From contig NC_091006.1 in NCBI RefSeq assembly GCF_041146395.1, forward strand, positions 6,144,001 to 6,208,000: a stretch of 64,000 nucleotides of DNA, in the 5' to 3' direction. A model generated the notes under the pieces. That model worked only from the letters and a program-made list of their open reading frames with translations. It did no database searches and was not told where the DNA came from. Below, piece after piece: positions 14,501 through 25,111 of this stretch. Position numbers and translations under genes: made by a program. Every line of letters begins with the position of its first letter. The stretch's first letter is position 1. Origin of the DNA: Eulemur rufifrons. Taxonomy: Eukaryota > Chordata > Mammalia > Primates > Lemuridae.

Positions 14501-17500
14501 CTCAGGTCCCCATGGCTCTCATACACACATCCGGTTGTTGTACATTCAGATCTGGTACCTCCTGGAGGGCAGCTACCAACTGTACAAACTGTTCCCGTCC
14601 AAGGGCTGGGAGGTGCACCTCAGCCTGCAGGTGATGCATCAGTCCCCCCTCTACTCATCCAGTGAGACCATGGTGACTCTCTTCTATGAAGATGGCAGAT
14701 TAAACCAGGTGCTGGGTGGGGGCTGTGAGGGGACATTGGGGTGCCACAGGATGACTGACACCAGCTCACTTGGCCCTGCCTTCTCCCTGCAGCTGGTGTA
14801 CCTTATAGAAAACCAGCAGGGCCGGCTGGTCAAGAGGCTTGTGCCTGTGGAGAAGCTGCTGATATACATGCAATACAACCGCTATGAGTTGCAGCGGCAA
14901 GGGTGAGAAGACGCTGGTCCTCACCGGCAGTCTGAGGACTCCAGGAACTGTCCTCATGAAGCTGTCATTCTTAAGGGGGGGAACAGCCAACCCCAGAGGA
15001 CCTGAGGCCTGTGCTAGTGGGAGCTCAGCACCTACAGCAGCTCAAAGGATGAGCACGAGCCAGCCTGGGGGGAGGGTGGATGAGCTGTGACAAGAAGGGC
15101 AAGGGAGAATTAGCCAGGTGAGGAGGTGGGGAAGAGTGTTCCAGACAGGGGGAAACCACATGTGCAAAGGCCCTGAGGAGGAAAGGAGACTGGGGTTGAA
15201 GAACTGTTGCAGCAAGAGTGCAGGGGTGATGGGAGCAGGGAGGAGGTGGGACTGGTGGTCATAGGAACTTGGACTTCATCTTGAGCACCCTGGGGATCCA
15301 CGGATGGGATGAAGGGGAGGGACTACAGGGTTAGAGTTTACCGTGTTCAATAATGATCTTTCTGGTCACCTGCAAAGGGTGAATCAGAGCAGGGAGGCAG
15401 ATGGAGCTAGGACTGGGGGTGGGGGCAGGGACCCGGCGCTGGGGTGGCAGGAGAAAGGGGGAGGTGGAACAGACAGCGCTTAGAAGGTCAAGTAGACAGG
15501 CAATTGGGGACTGCCCGTTGAGGTGGGGGGACTCTGCTCTGAGGGATCGAGGGACGTCCAAGGGGATGTGTTCTGAGGACGCTGGGCACCAGGGCTGAAG
15601 CCGAGGAGGAAGGTCCCGCTGGATTAGATTTGGGAAGTCGCAGCACAGAGGCGGGAAACAGTTTCACCGTCCCCCACTGCCGCTGCCCAGGAGCCACTTG
15701 ATGCTGTCTTTCACCGACCTCTGCCCCTTCAAGGAGATGAACCTGCGGGGCCTGCCCAACCCACAGAGATACACGCGCCAGGAGCGCTACCGGGCGCGGC
15801 CGCCGCAAATCTTGGAGCCCTCGGGCTTCCACAGCGAGAACTCGCTGGCCGTGTATCAGGGCCTCGTCTACTACCTGCTCTGGCTGCACTCCAAGTACGA
15901 CAAGGTGGGCGCCTCGCGGCGGGCGGGGCTGTCCCGGGCCGGCCGGTGTCTGAGACGGGCTGCGGGGAACCGGCGTGGAGGGCAGGGGTGCGGCCCCGGG
16001 CGCAGCGCGGGGGAGAGCGGGGAGGAGCCGGGGCGCGGGCGCTGGAGGGGCCTGGCTGGAGCGGGGCTACGCGGACAGGGCTTTGGGGCAGTGGCCGTTG
16101 GGTAGAACGCAGGCGGCCCCGGGTATGCATCTTCGGTTTTGGTTAGGGGCTGGAACTGGGTTAGGAAGGGGTCTGGGGAGGCCGCTTGCCGGGGGGCTGT
16201 CCCCCTCCCACGTCCGGTCACGGTGCCCGGCGGTCCCTGCAGCCCTACGCGGACCCGGTGCACGACCCCACCTGGCGCTGGTGGAAGAACAAGAAACATT
16301 ACCAGGTGCGTGTAGAGGGTTGGGAGTCGGGGAACAGGCGGCGCCGGGACGCCCCTCGCCGTCAGCCCCGGCGCCGACTTTGCCCCGCCCGTCGGGTCCG
16401 CCAGGATTACTATTTCTACCTGGCGAGCAACGGGCTGAGCGCGGGAGGCGTGCACATCGACATGGACAGCTACGAAAAGATCTACGACCTCGAGCCCGAG
16501 TCCGAGCTGCCCGAGCGCATTTTCCTGGACAAGGGCGCGCAATACACCTTCTCCATCTTCATGAAGGCGCTGAGCCACCAGTTCCAGACGCACCTGGCTC
16601 CCGGTCTGTGGGCGGGGCCTGCGCGCGGGCCGAGGGGCGGGGCGAGGGCTGCGTCCGAGGGGCGGGGCCTGAGCCTGTTCGTCTCCCGCGGCAGAAATCG
16701 GCTACCACCAGCGCAGCCCGGTGAGCGTGGGCGTGGTGCTGGCCGACCCCAGCTGCATCGAGGCCACAGTGATCCCGGACGTCTTTATCAATCGCAACTC
16801 GGTGCTATTCGAGGTAAGGCCTGGCGGGGAGCGAGGTACCAGGGTGGGAGCGGTAATAGCGGGGGCTGTTAATCTATTCTTGTGAGTAGGAAGTGGAAGT
16901 CCGCCTTCTCCTGCCAGCCTCCACCACGCGCCCCAGCTATGGGTTATCTGAACCGTCCCTGGGTCCTTGGGCAAGCCTGTTCACCCCTTCACTTATGCTT
17001 CTCCAGATTACGCTCAAGGAGAAAGAGTTTTGCTACGACCAGGGTCTTAGTGGTCACCACCTCCTGAAGACTTCCATGAGTGTCAAAGTAAGGTCCCGCC
17101 CTGGAGGGGGAGGGACGCAGGATGATGGGAAGACTGGGCTCGTGGGGCACACAGTCATCACCTGCTCCTACCCACAGGTGCTGGGTTCTTCCGGGCACTG
17201 CTTCCAGAACACGCACCAGGGACCCCGTATGCAAGTATTGGAGCTTGGGGTACTGGGCCCTGGGAGAGGAGGGTCTAGGTCGGGTTTCAACCGGGCTGGT
17301 TCCCGGTGCTCCCCCTGGGAATCCCACTAATTTATCATAATTTCCTTCCTCCACCCATTCACGTTTTGAGCAAGAGCTGCCGTCACAGTTGTGTAGGCTG
17401 CACGTAAGCGTGCATGTTCCTTCTGATACTTTTCTGCAGGGGGGAGTAAAGTGTCTGAGGGTTAGGTCCTCTTTTTCCAATTGCCACAAAGGTGGCGTGA

Positions 17501-20500
17501 CAACCACCTTGGCCCTCCGTTCACACAGTGCTCACTCACGTGTCCTTTGTTCACATCTTCGGGTCCTTGGTTCTTCCCTTGCTTACTCATGCAGTATCCG
17601 CTCTGTGCAGATGCAGACCCTGAGGCTCAGAGAGTTACAGATACCCACTCAGAGTAACCCAGGGAGCTGCTAAGCGGTAGAGGACGGATCTGACCCATAG
17701 TCATTGTCCTCACCCACTTCCCTGGCCACCACCCAGCAGACCCTGGTGCTCCTCCCTCCCGGCTTGGAATGACACTGGGCAGTAAAATGCGTGTTGTAAA
17801 AGACCCCCGACTCTTTGGATTACATGAGATTTCATGTGTTAGACTAAAGAAAAAACAAGGAGCAGGTGCGACTGGATCAGGGCAAGCAGGAAAGTGGAGA
17901 GATGAAGGCAGAGCAGTGAGTGGGGAGCAGAGCCTGCTGGGGCTTTGTGGGCCATGGGGGGCAAGCTCTCCAGGGGAGTGGCCTGAGCAGAGGAGGGACT
18001 CAAGTGTTCACAAGGTCCATCAGGCCGCATGGGCTAAACAGACTGAAGGGGAGAGGGTGGGAGCGGGGACACCAGGAAGGAGACAAGGTTGGACAAGACG
18101 AGAGTGGGGGCAAAAGAGTTGGAGAGAACGGGTGAGTTCTGGATCTCTTTCGAAGGCTAGGAATAACAGGATACCCTGATGGGCAGGATGTGGGTGCGCG
18201 AGAGAGAAGGTTCAAGGCTTTTAGCCTGACAGCTGGAGGGATGGAGGTGCCATTAGCTGAGTTGAATCTGAGATGTCCATTACACCTCCCAGTGAGTGAG
18301 GGGCTGATGGGTGTAAAGTCCCACACCTGGCATGGGAAGCCCTTAACCTGTTGCCGCTGACCCTCTCCCCAGCCACCAGTAGGCACATGCCACAGTGTTT
18401 AGATGCTCAAGTCCCTTTGAGAAATGGGCGAAACCCTTGTGCCCTCTCCCTGAAATGGCCCAAGGGACTCTTCATTCTGAAGACAATGTCAAGGGGCTTC
18501 CCTGCTCCCTAACACCCACCCCAGGCTCTGCTTCCCTCATATATCCCATGCTCCTGTGGGCCTAATATTTGAGAATTCAGGTCCAAGTTCAGATCCATAC
18601 AGTCTGACTAGGAGTTGGGGTTTCATTGGTGCAGCTGTCGGTGGTTTTGTATGTCTTATTCTAGAGGCAGCTGCAGCTAACCTGTCTGTTCCAATCCCAA
18701 CACTACCACTTACCAGCTGTGTGGCCTTGGTTGCTTAATAAGTTGCTTGACCTCTCTGTGTCTCACTTTTGCCATTCCTAAAATGGGGATATTAATAGTC
18801 TCTACCACACAGGGCTATTTTGAGAATTAAATAAATTTGAATATGTAAAGCTCTTAGAACATCACCCAGTGCCTCGTACATGGTAAGAGCTACCTAAGTG
18901 TTTGCGGTTATTAAAAGTATTGTTTGATGATGATCATGATCGTATTGCTCCCCCTCCCCGTGGTGACGGTGAGCCAGGCAGGCGGTGGTGGTGTGTGTAG
19001 GAGGCAGGTTGTCCTCCCTGCCCCCCTTCCCAGTCTGGTGGGGCCTGAGGAGACCCCGGCCGTCTCCAAGGTGAGGCTTTTCTTCTCCCTCTCAGGGCAA
19101 CCTGATGTTACCTGTGCTTATCGGCTGCCCCCCAGGCAAGCGCCTGGCCTTCGACATTACCTACACGCTGGAGTACAACCGCCTGAAGAACAAACACTAC
19201 TTCGACTGCATGCATGTGGACCCCGAGATGCCCTGCTTTCTCTACCGTGACAGCGTGTGTTCAGTGCCTTCCTCTCCAGAGTTCAATGCCCTCTTGCCCC
19301 ACCGCTTTGCCCTCTCCCTGCCCGCACACCTCCCCGCAGCCCGCCCATCCTCTGCTCTCGCCCCTGGTCCTCCACCGCTCTCTTTCCTCCCCTCTCCGTC
19401 CTCCACTTCTCCGGCCAAGCTAATTTCTTCTCCTGGTCTCAACCCCCTCCAACTCCACAGCTTTCTACCCCTTCTTCTTGATTCAAGATTTGGTGACGGG
19501 AGACTCTGGCAGTTTTCAGGGCAGGTAAAGGCATGGCTGGCATTCGGTTAGGGCAGGTGGAGGGGGTGGGAGGAGGGATGCAGGACTCGGACTGGAGGCC
19601 AGTCCATGTGCACTTCTGCCCCTGGCAGCTTCGTGCTGAAGGTGGTGGGCGGTGGGCCCACACTGAACAGCATCAGGGACTACAGCAAGGAGGAAATCTA
19701 CCGCTACAACAGCCCCCGGGACAGGTAATTACAGTGGGCCCCCACCCCTTGCAACCTCCGCATAGCCTGCCTTTCTTCCCCTGCAGGCCCCTCCCATTTC
19801 TGAGCCGAGCCCCTCTCACCCTGGCTGCAAATCCTACCCACGCCCCCTTCTCAGGCTCCACCCATAGTGAGGCTCCCGCAAGCAAACTCTTGCCCTGCCC
19901 ACACATTAGGCCCCGCCCACATAGTGAAGCCACACCCACCCAAGGCTCCGCCCCTGCTCTCACTGGTGGGGCTGGCCTCTAAGCTGGCAGGCCAGGCTGC
20001 TCCCGGTCCCTTGCTGAGATGACCCGGTCCTGCGCAGGACTGAAAGCCTCATCTGGACCACCAGCACCAAAATAACCACCAAAGACATGGACTTCCACAT
20101 CATGTCCCATCAGAGCTCGGGCATCGAGTAAGTGCACTGTCTGGCCACGATCCATAGGGTCTGCCCATCCTTTCTGCTTCTGGGAGGCCTCTTGATCCCC
20201 AAGCCAAACACTGACTGCCTTTGTGTTCTTCAAACGGGGATGGCTTTTGCACAAGCTGAACCCTCTGTCTGGAATGCTTGGTCCCTGCCATAGTCTTTTC
20301 AGGCCTTAGTTCAGGAGGACTTTTCTGCTTCAGGATGGGACCGTCATTCCCTCTTGGCTCCCATGGTCTCTTGTGCCTCCCCCATCCTGGCCCTATAGCT
20401 CTGCTGGTGCCCCCTACCCTGACCCCAACCCCTCCCCCGCCCCAGTCCCAGCCCTGACCACTGTGGTCTGTCACTATCTTGTGTGGAGTCTGTCTCCCTT

Positions 20501-21772
20501 ACAGGACCAGGTCCTGCATAGACTCAACATAGTTATTCATTGACTGAGAGAATGAACAAATGAATAAATTAATCCATGGTAGGCATTTATTGACATTTGC
20601 ATGGAGGTATTAATGAATACATAAAACTATGGAGGAACAAATTAGTATAGGGGCTCAATAGCTGTTTTTGATTCAGTGGCAGGAAAAAATGATGCCCTGA
20701 GCAAATGAAGGCAGTGAGTGAGTGAACAAATTAACCCCCTCACACCTAGTCAGTGTTTAACCTGTGTTTATTGAAAAACGAATAAAGGAGAGAATAAATG
20801 AAAGATGTGACTTTGTACCTAGTAAGTGCTCAAGCTATATTCATGGAATGAAAAAATGAAGGCAGCAGGGAATGAATGAGTTGGCACACAATAGGCACAC
20901 AGTCCCTAAGCTGCATGGATGCACAGTAACAGATGCATTGACATGTGGCCGTGTGAAGCAGGAGGGAATGAATGAGTAAACAGTCTGTTGCAGGGTAGGT
21001 GTTCAGCAAGCATTATTGGAAGAATGAATGAAAGAAGGAATGAATGAGGGAAGTCGGTGCTCACCCCGAGTGTGCGGGGTAGAGGAAGAAATCAGGGGTG
21101 AGCACATACCAGGCATGGTTGGTAGCACAAGTGCCTGAACTTGGGCTCGCAGGTGGCTGTGTCTGAAGAACTCCCCATGCTATGACACCATTCCCCAGAG
21201 CATCTTCTCCCCTGAATTCTTCTTCAAGGTGTTGGTGAGCAATAGGTGAGCCAGGCCTGTGGCCCAGGTGGGGGTTGGGGGCTTCCCGTGGGGTACCTGA
21301 CTACTCCCTGAATCCTGAACCCCATCCCCCACAGAGGTGTGGACAACAGCACATACTGCAACTACCAGCTCACCTTCTTGCTGCACATCCACGGGCTCCC
21401 ACTCAGCACCACGCGGGCCCTCCTTATCGTCACGGTGAGCGGCTGGAGCTGCCCTGCTGGGGGTGCTGGGGGCCCCCAGGCTGCCCACCAACAGCTGTTG
21501 TATGGTGCCTGCAGGTGTCAGCCAGCATATTTTTGGGCCTGGTGATGTTATATATCTTATTTTGCCTCACGTGGCCCCTTATGGTTAAGGCCTGCAACAT
21601 TCTCCGCTTTAAGATCAACAACATCATTGCCTCAGAAAGCTACTACTCCTATTCCTCCTCTTCTGCAATCTCTACAACACCGTCACAAAGTTCCGGGGCC
21701 GGCTCCATGGCAGCAGAGGACAAAGCTAAACCTGAACCTGAACCTGAACCTGAGAAAACTTTGAAGATCTGA
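2583..21772 (+). CDS. CATSPERG: CATSPERG, CatSper channel auxiliary subunit gamma (5' partial, 26 exons)
   Basis: Auxiliary subunit of the sperm flagellar CatSper Ca2+ channel: a large extracellular region plus one membrane segment. Exons: 2583-2727, 2964-3090, 3266-3338, 4242-4397, 9034-9205, 10350-10487, 11655-11714, 11903-12022, 12587-12637, 12744-12873, 13461-13572, 14550-14708, 14793-14902, 15691-15904, 16243-16305, 16405-16603, 16695-16813, 17007-17087, 17178-17234, 19096-19252, 19461-19524, 19629-19724, 20038-20127, 21153-21245, 21335-21434, 21515-21772. They join without frameshift into about 1,047 residues. Recognisable stretches include [34 protein letters not shown] and [17 protein letters not shown]. 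The last exon starts with a hydrophobic helix (about 21,515-21,590) followed by a short Ser-rich, Glu-Pro-repeat tail. The human protein is about 110 residues longer at the N-terminus, so the start and signal peptide lie left of the window. The first exon could begin at 2583 or 2590. The donor after 19,252 is GC, not GT. Confidence 0.95.
3616..3954 (-). mobile_element. Lemur-type Alu, antisense, in CATSPERG intron
   Basis: Full-length element with 17-base target-site duplications (ctcacatgcccatttta) at 3,599-3,615 and 3,955-3,971, so the insertion is young. Confidence 0.92.
4080..4215 (-). repeat. L2 LINE 3' end, antisense
   Basis: Inverted L2 tail (attcattcagcaggtactta) followed by antisense L2 phrases, ending a few bases before the exon at 4,242. 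Confidence 0.6.
4510..4640 (+). repeat. MIR SINE
   Basis: Contains the MIR core 'ctggctgtgtgaccttgggc' and the following 'aaaatgggaataat' stretch. Confidence 0.8.
4641..7195 (+). other. CATSPERG intron sequence without a recognised gene
   Basis: Mostly unique or very old sequence. Parts at 5,280-5,600 and 5,950-6,260 look like decayed interspersed repeats, but I cannot name the family. No exon-like open stretch with splice signals is seen. Confidence 0.4.
7206..7563 (-). mobile_element. Lemur-type Alu, antisense, with internal (TA)n
   Basis: Full-length element with duplications tcttttgaa at 7,197-7,205 and 7,566-7,574. A pure TA tract at about 7,381-7,404 has expanded in the middle A-rich region. 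Confidence 0.9.
7690..7850 (+). mobile_element. Monomeric Alu-type (7SL-derived) element, sense
   Basis: A single 7SL-derived arm running from 'actgggcttggtggtgcacg' to a short A-rich tail, with no second arm. Confidence 0.75.
8120..8470 (+). repeat. Old interspersed repeat, family not assigned
   Basis: Contains phrases found in many mammalian repeats (cagactgggtggcttagacc, ttctcacagttttggaggct, gggggcaacgcaattcagtc). I recognise it as repetitive but do not trust my recall of the family name. Confidence 0.5.
10885..11055 (+). repeat. MIR SINE
   Basis: Typical MIR phrases 'gtgacttgacctctgtgatc' and 'tctacaaaatgggatgatga'. Confidence 0.7.
11225..11385 (-). mobile_element. Monomeric or truncated Alu-type element, antisense
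   Basis: Diverged antisense 7SL-like arm ending at 'gagccaccgcacccagcc', preceded by G and T runs. It is older than the full-length lemur Alus. Confidence 0.65.
12130..12545 (-). repeat. L2-like fragment, antisense
   Basis: Antisense L2-type phrases are present (gaggagggagtgagattgga, ccactggaaggttttatggg) but strongly decayed, so this is tentative. Confidence 0.4.
13820..14270 (-). repeat. L2 LINE 3' region, antisense
   Basis: Inverted L2 tail 'gagcacttactgtatgcctg' followed by the usual antisense L2 series (gggagacagacttcc, gggaggcttcacagggaagg). Confidence 0.6.
15110..15310 (-). repeat. L2 LINE fragment, antisense
   Basis: Antisense L2 phrases 'gaagagtgttccagacaggg' and 'gtgcaaaggccctgaggagg'. 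Confidence 0.6.
17235..19095 (+). other. CATSPERG intron with MIR and L2 fragments
   Basis: The intron holds an antisense MIR piece near 17,590-17,700, antisense L2 at about 17,870-18,330 and a sense MIR at 18,665-18,920. The rest is unique. I see no extra exon. Confidence 0.55.
20150..20540 (+). repeat. L2 LINE fragment, sense
   Basis: Sense L2 phrases such as 'ctctgtctggaatgcttggt' running into the tail-like 'atagttattcattgactgag'. Confidence 0.55.
20540..21050 (+). repeat. Degenerate tandem array derived from an L2 tail
   Basis: The L2-tail theme (an 'ag-agg-g-tcaa' piece followed by a gaatgaatga-like run) recurs at about 20,560, 20,650, 20,760, 20,820, 20,900 and 21,000, with spacing of roughly 60-110 bases. 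It lies in the intron before the CATSPERG exon at 21,153. Confidence 0.55.
21515..21590 (+). other. CATSPERG: CATSPERG transmembrane segment
   Basis: The first 24 or so codons of the last exon encode an unbroken run of Val, Ile, Leu, Phe, Met, Trp and small residues ([20 protein letters not shown]), flanked afterwards by Lys and Arg. This fits the single C-terminal membrane anchor of the CatSper gamma family. The basic residues after it and the acidic tail suggest the C-terminus is cytosolic. Confidence 0.85.
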
Positions 21773-21900
21773 GCCTGTTGCTTGCCTCAGCCCGCACCCA
21801 CCCTTGCACCTCCCCTGCTAAGCCCATCTTGGGAATGCAGCCTGTCACCAAGCCCAGGCCTTTCTGTTTTGTTTGAATGTTCACTTCTTGTTCAGACTCA

Positions 21901-21906
21901 AATAAA
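21901..21906 (+). terminator. CATSPERG polyadenylation signal
   Basis: An AATAAA hexamer lies 129 bases past the CATSPERG stop codon, in a short 3'UTR. Cleavage is expected about 15-25 bases further on. No other AATAAA lies between the stop and this site. Confidence 0.85.
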
Positions 21907-21924
21907 GCCTCATTTCAGGGCCAG

Positions 21925-22739
21925 CTGTGGGTCCTCATAAGGGCTCATATTCAGTTGGTTTGTACGAGCACAGCTGCACCGATTATTAAAATATCAAAGT
22001 CCTTCCATGCCAGCCACTCAACAGTGGCTTCTCTGTGTGCTTGTCAGCTCAGCCCGTCCTCAGGTGTCCCAGACCTCCCTGTGGCCAGCAGAATCCTCTA
22101 CAACCCAGGCCCATGTCTGTGGCCTCTAGTCTGTTCTGATGGTTCAGTGCCCCAGTTGTAACAGTTGTTAAATATTTTGAATGTAACACCTATCTAGTGG
22201 TTTAAGGAGGGGACTCTGGAGAGGTGAGGATTTTTATCTTAGTTGTAAGTAGCTAAAATTTCAAATAGTCTACATGGCAATGATAATTTATGGGCTTTGT
22301 TAATATACGCTTCAGGTACAATTTGATCCAGAAGTCAACAATGTCCACAAGATTCTGGTTCCATTTCTCTGTAGCTCTCCCTGCTCTGCCCTCCTCTGAG
22401 TGTGGTCTCTGGCCTCAGGGCAGCCCCCCTCACCATCTGAGGCTGCACATCCACATGTCATATTGTCCAGAGAAAGAAGGGGCTCGGCTCCAACATTCAG
22501 CTGAAAATACTGCCAGTCACTCTGATTGGATGCATTTGGATCACAAGGTCGTCACCCTACCAATCACACTGCCAGAGGGATGGGAACTTCTATTAGTTTA
22601 AGCCAATCAGAGCCCACTCCTGGAACTGAGTGTAGCGTTAACCCTACACCCTACTCTGTTGCTAATGTGTTGGGCAGAGCAGTTCTTACAGGAAAATGTG
22701 CTCTCAGGAAGGGGAAAGGAAATTGGACAGACAAAAAGC
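21925..22739 (+). other. Intergenic sequence after CATSPERG
   Basis: No gene seen. Inverted CCAAT-like pieces (tctgattgg at 22,520; gccaatcagag at 22,601) may belong to an old LTR or DNA transposon, but I cannot identify it. Confidence 0.4.
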
Positions 22740-23476
<737 letters not shown>

Positions 23477-23794
23477 TTACTCATTTGTAGCTTTTTTAAG
23501 ATCAGCTATCAAGTCTGCCCTTTCTGCCTTCTTCTTAGTGCTGATGAAGACCATTGTTATTCCAGGGATGTACTTCTTGGGATTCTCCAAATACCCCATC
23601 AGTGTATCTTCTCCGCAGCTGTTGCCTTTGTTCTTATTGGTGTCTGTAGAAGAGAATCCAACAGCCTGACCTGCCTTCCACCCAAAGAGACCATGGAGAT
23701 TTGGCCAAGTGTTGTGCTCGCTTCCCTTTTCCACAGTGTGGCACTACGCATACTTCTAAACAAAAAGATTCTTGCCTTTCTCAACATGACCCAT
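23477..23794 (-). pseudogene. CYCS (cytochrome c) processed pseudogene, coding remnant
   Basis: Intronless minus-strand copy of somatic cytochrome c. Clear stretches are [36 protein letters not shown] and the C-terminus ADLKKATNE. The ancestral ATG is still visible at 23,792-23,794. A one-base deletion lies soon after it. In the haem-attachment motif CXXCH the first Cys has become Tyr and the residue before the second Cys is a TAG stop. The copy cannot make a haem-binding protein. The 5' boundary is at about 23,800-23,815, where L1 sequence takes over. Confidence 0.9.
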
Positions 23795-23984
23795 ATTTAA
23801 TTCTCCCTATCACAATCCCAATGGCAATTTCGCAGAAATAGAAAAACGTAACCAAAAATTCATATGGAATTTCAAGGGACCCCAAATAGCCAAAAATATC
23901 TTGAAAAAGCCAAACAAAATTGGAAGACTCACACTTTCTGATTTCAAAACTTACTAGAAAGTTACAGTAATCAAAACAGTGTGG

Positions 23985-24325
23985 GCCGGGCGCGGTGGCT
24001 CACGCCTGTAATCCTAGCACTCTGGGAGGCCGAGGTGGGCAGATCGTTTGAGCTCAGGAGTTCGAGACCAGCCTGAGCAAGAACGAGACCCCATCTCTAC
24101 TAAAAATAGAAAGAAATTATATGGACAGCTAAATATATATATAGAAAAAATTAGCCGGGCATGGTGGTGCATGCTTGTAGTCCCAACTACTCGGGAGGCT
24201 GAGACAGCAGGATCCCTTGAGCTCAGGAGTTTGAGGTTGCTGTGAGCTAGGCTGACGCCACGGCACTCACTCTAGCCTGGGCAACAAAGTGAGACTCTGT
24301 CTCAAAAAAAAAAAAAAAAAAAAAA
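23985..24325 (+). mobile_element. Lemur-type Alu, sense
   Basis: Full-length element from 'ggccgggcgcggtggctcac' to a 20-base A tail. Cagtgtgg-like flanks mark the duplication. It interrupts the older L1. Confidence 0.9.
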
Positions 24326-24422
24326 ACCAGTGTGGTACTGGTGTAAAGACAGACATGTAGACCTATATAATAAAATAGAGAACCTAGAAACAAACCTTCA
24401 CATATCTGGTCAATTGATTTTT

Positions 24423-24547
24423 TTCTTGTTGTAGAGATGGGGGTCTCACTATGTTGCCTAGGCTGGTCTCAAACTCCTGGCCTGAAGTGCCTCTTGCCTC
24501 AGCCTTCCAGAGTGTTGGGTTACAGATATGAGCCACTGTGCCTAGCT
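24423..24547 (-). mobile_element. Monomeric Alu-type (FLAM/FRAM-like) element, antisense
   Basis: A short antisense arm flanked by 13-base duplications tcaattgattttt at 24,410-24,422 and 24,548-24,560, within the older L1. Confidence 0.8.
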
Positions 24548-25111
24548 TCAATTGATTTTTGACAAGGGTGTAAATCTCATTCAATGGGGAAGGGACACTC
24601 TTCAAACAAGTGGTTCTAGGGAAACTGTATATTCCAAAACAATGATGTTGGATTCTTACTTGATGACATATAAAAAATGTAACTCAAAATGGGTCCAATT
24701 CCTAAATTTAACAACAAAAACTATAAAACATAGGGGAAAAATCTTCATGACCTTTCATTTGGCAATGGTTTCTTAAGTATGACACCAAAAGCACAGGCAA
24801 CAAAAGAAAAAATAGATAAACTGGATTTCATCAAAGAATTTAAAAATTTTGTGAATCAAAGGATACAATCAAAGGAGTGAAAAGACAACCCATAAAATGA
24901 AAGAAAATATTTGTAAATCGTGAATCTGATAAGAGATATCCCGAATATAAAGATCTCCTACAACTCAACAACAAAAAAGGCAACAACCCAAGTAAAAAAT
25001 GGGCAAAGGACTTAAATAGACATTTCTCCAAAGAAGATAGATGACTTGTCAATAAGTACATGAAGAGATGTTCAATACTATCTGTAATTAGAAAAATGTA
25101 AAAGCAAAACC

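Larger units (their letters stand above)
23815..25105 (+). mobile_element. Older L1 (ORF2 region), sense, left part
   Basis: ORF2-derived sequence (aaattcatatggaatttcaa; tttgacaagggtgtaaatct; aaaagcacaggcaacaaaag), interrupted by Alus at 23,985-24,325 and 24,423-24,547. Frames are destroyed. The same L1 seems to resume at about 26,845. Confidence 0.8.

Noticed and set aside
16500..16720. GGGCGGGG-rich region inside CATSPERG, suspected internal promoter
   Set aside because: It is a short GC-rich intron between exons ending at 16,603 and starting at 16,695, in a generally GC-rich block of exons. There is no other sign of initiation.
20540..21050. Regularly spaced repeats, checked as a CRISPR-like array
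   Set aside because: Units are degenerate, have no conserved spacer length and match L2 tails; the host is a mammal.
23477..23734. Intact-looking 85-codon cytochrome c-like ORF
   Set aside because: It starts at an internal Met created inside the retrocopy and lacks the haem-binding CXXCH motif because of a stop and a Cys loss just upstream.
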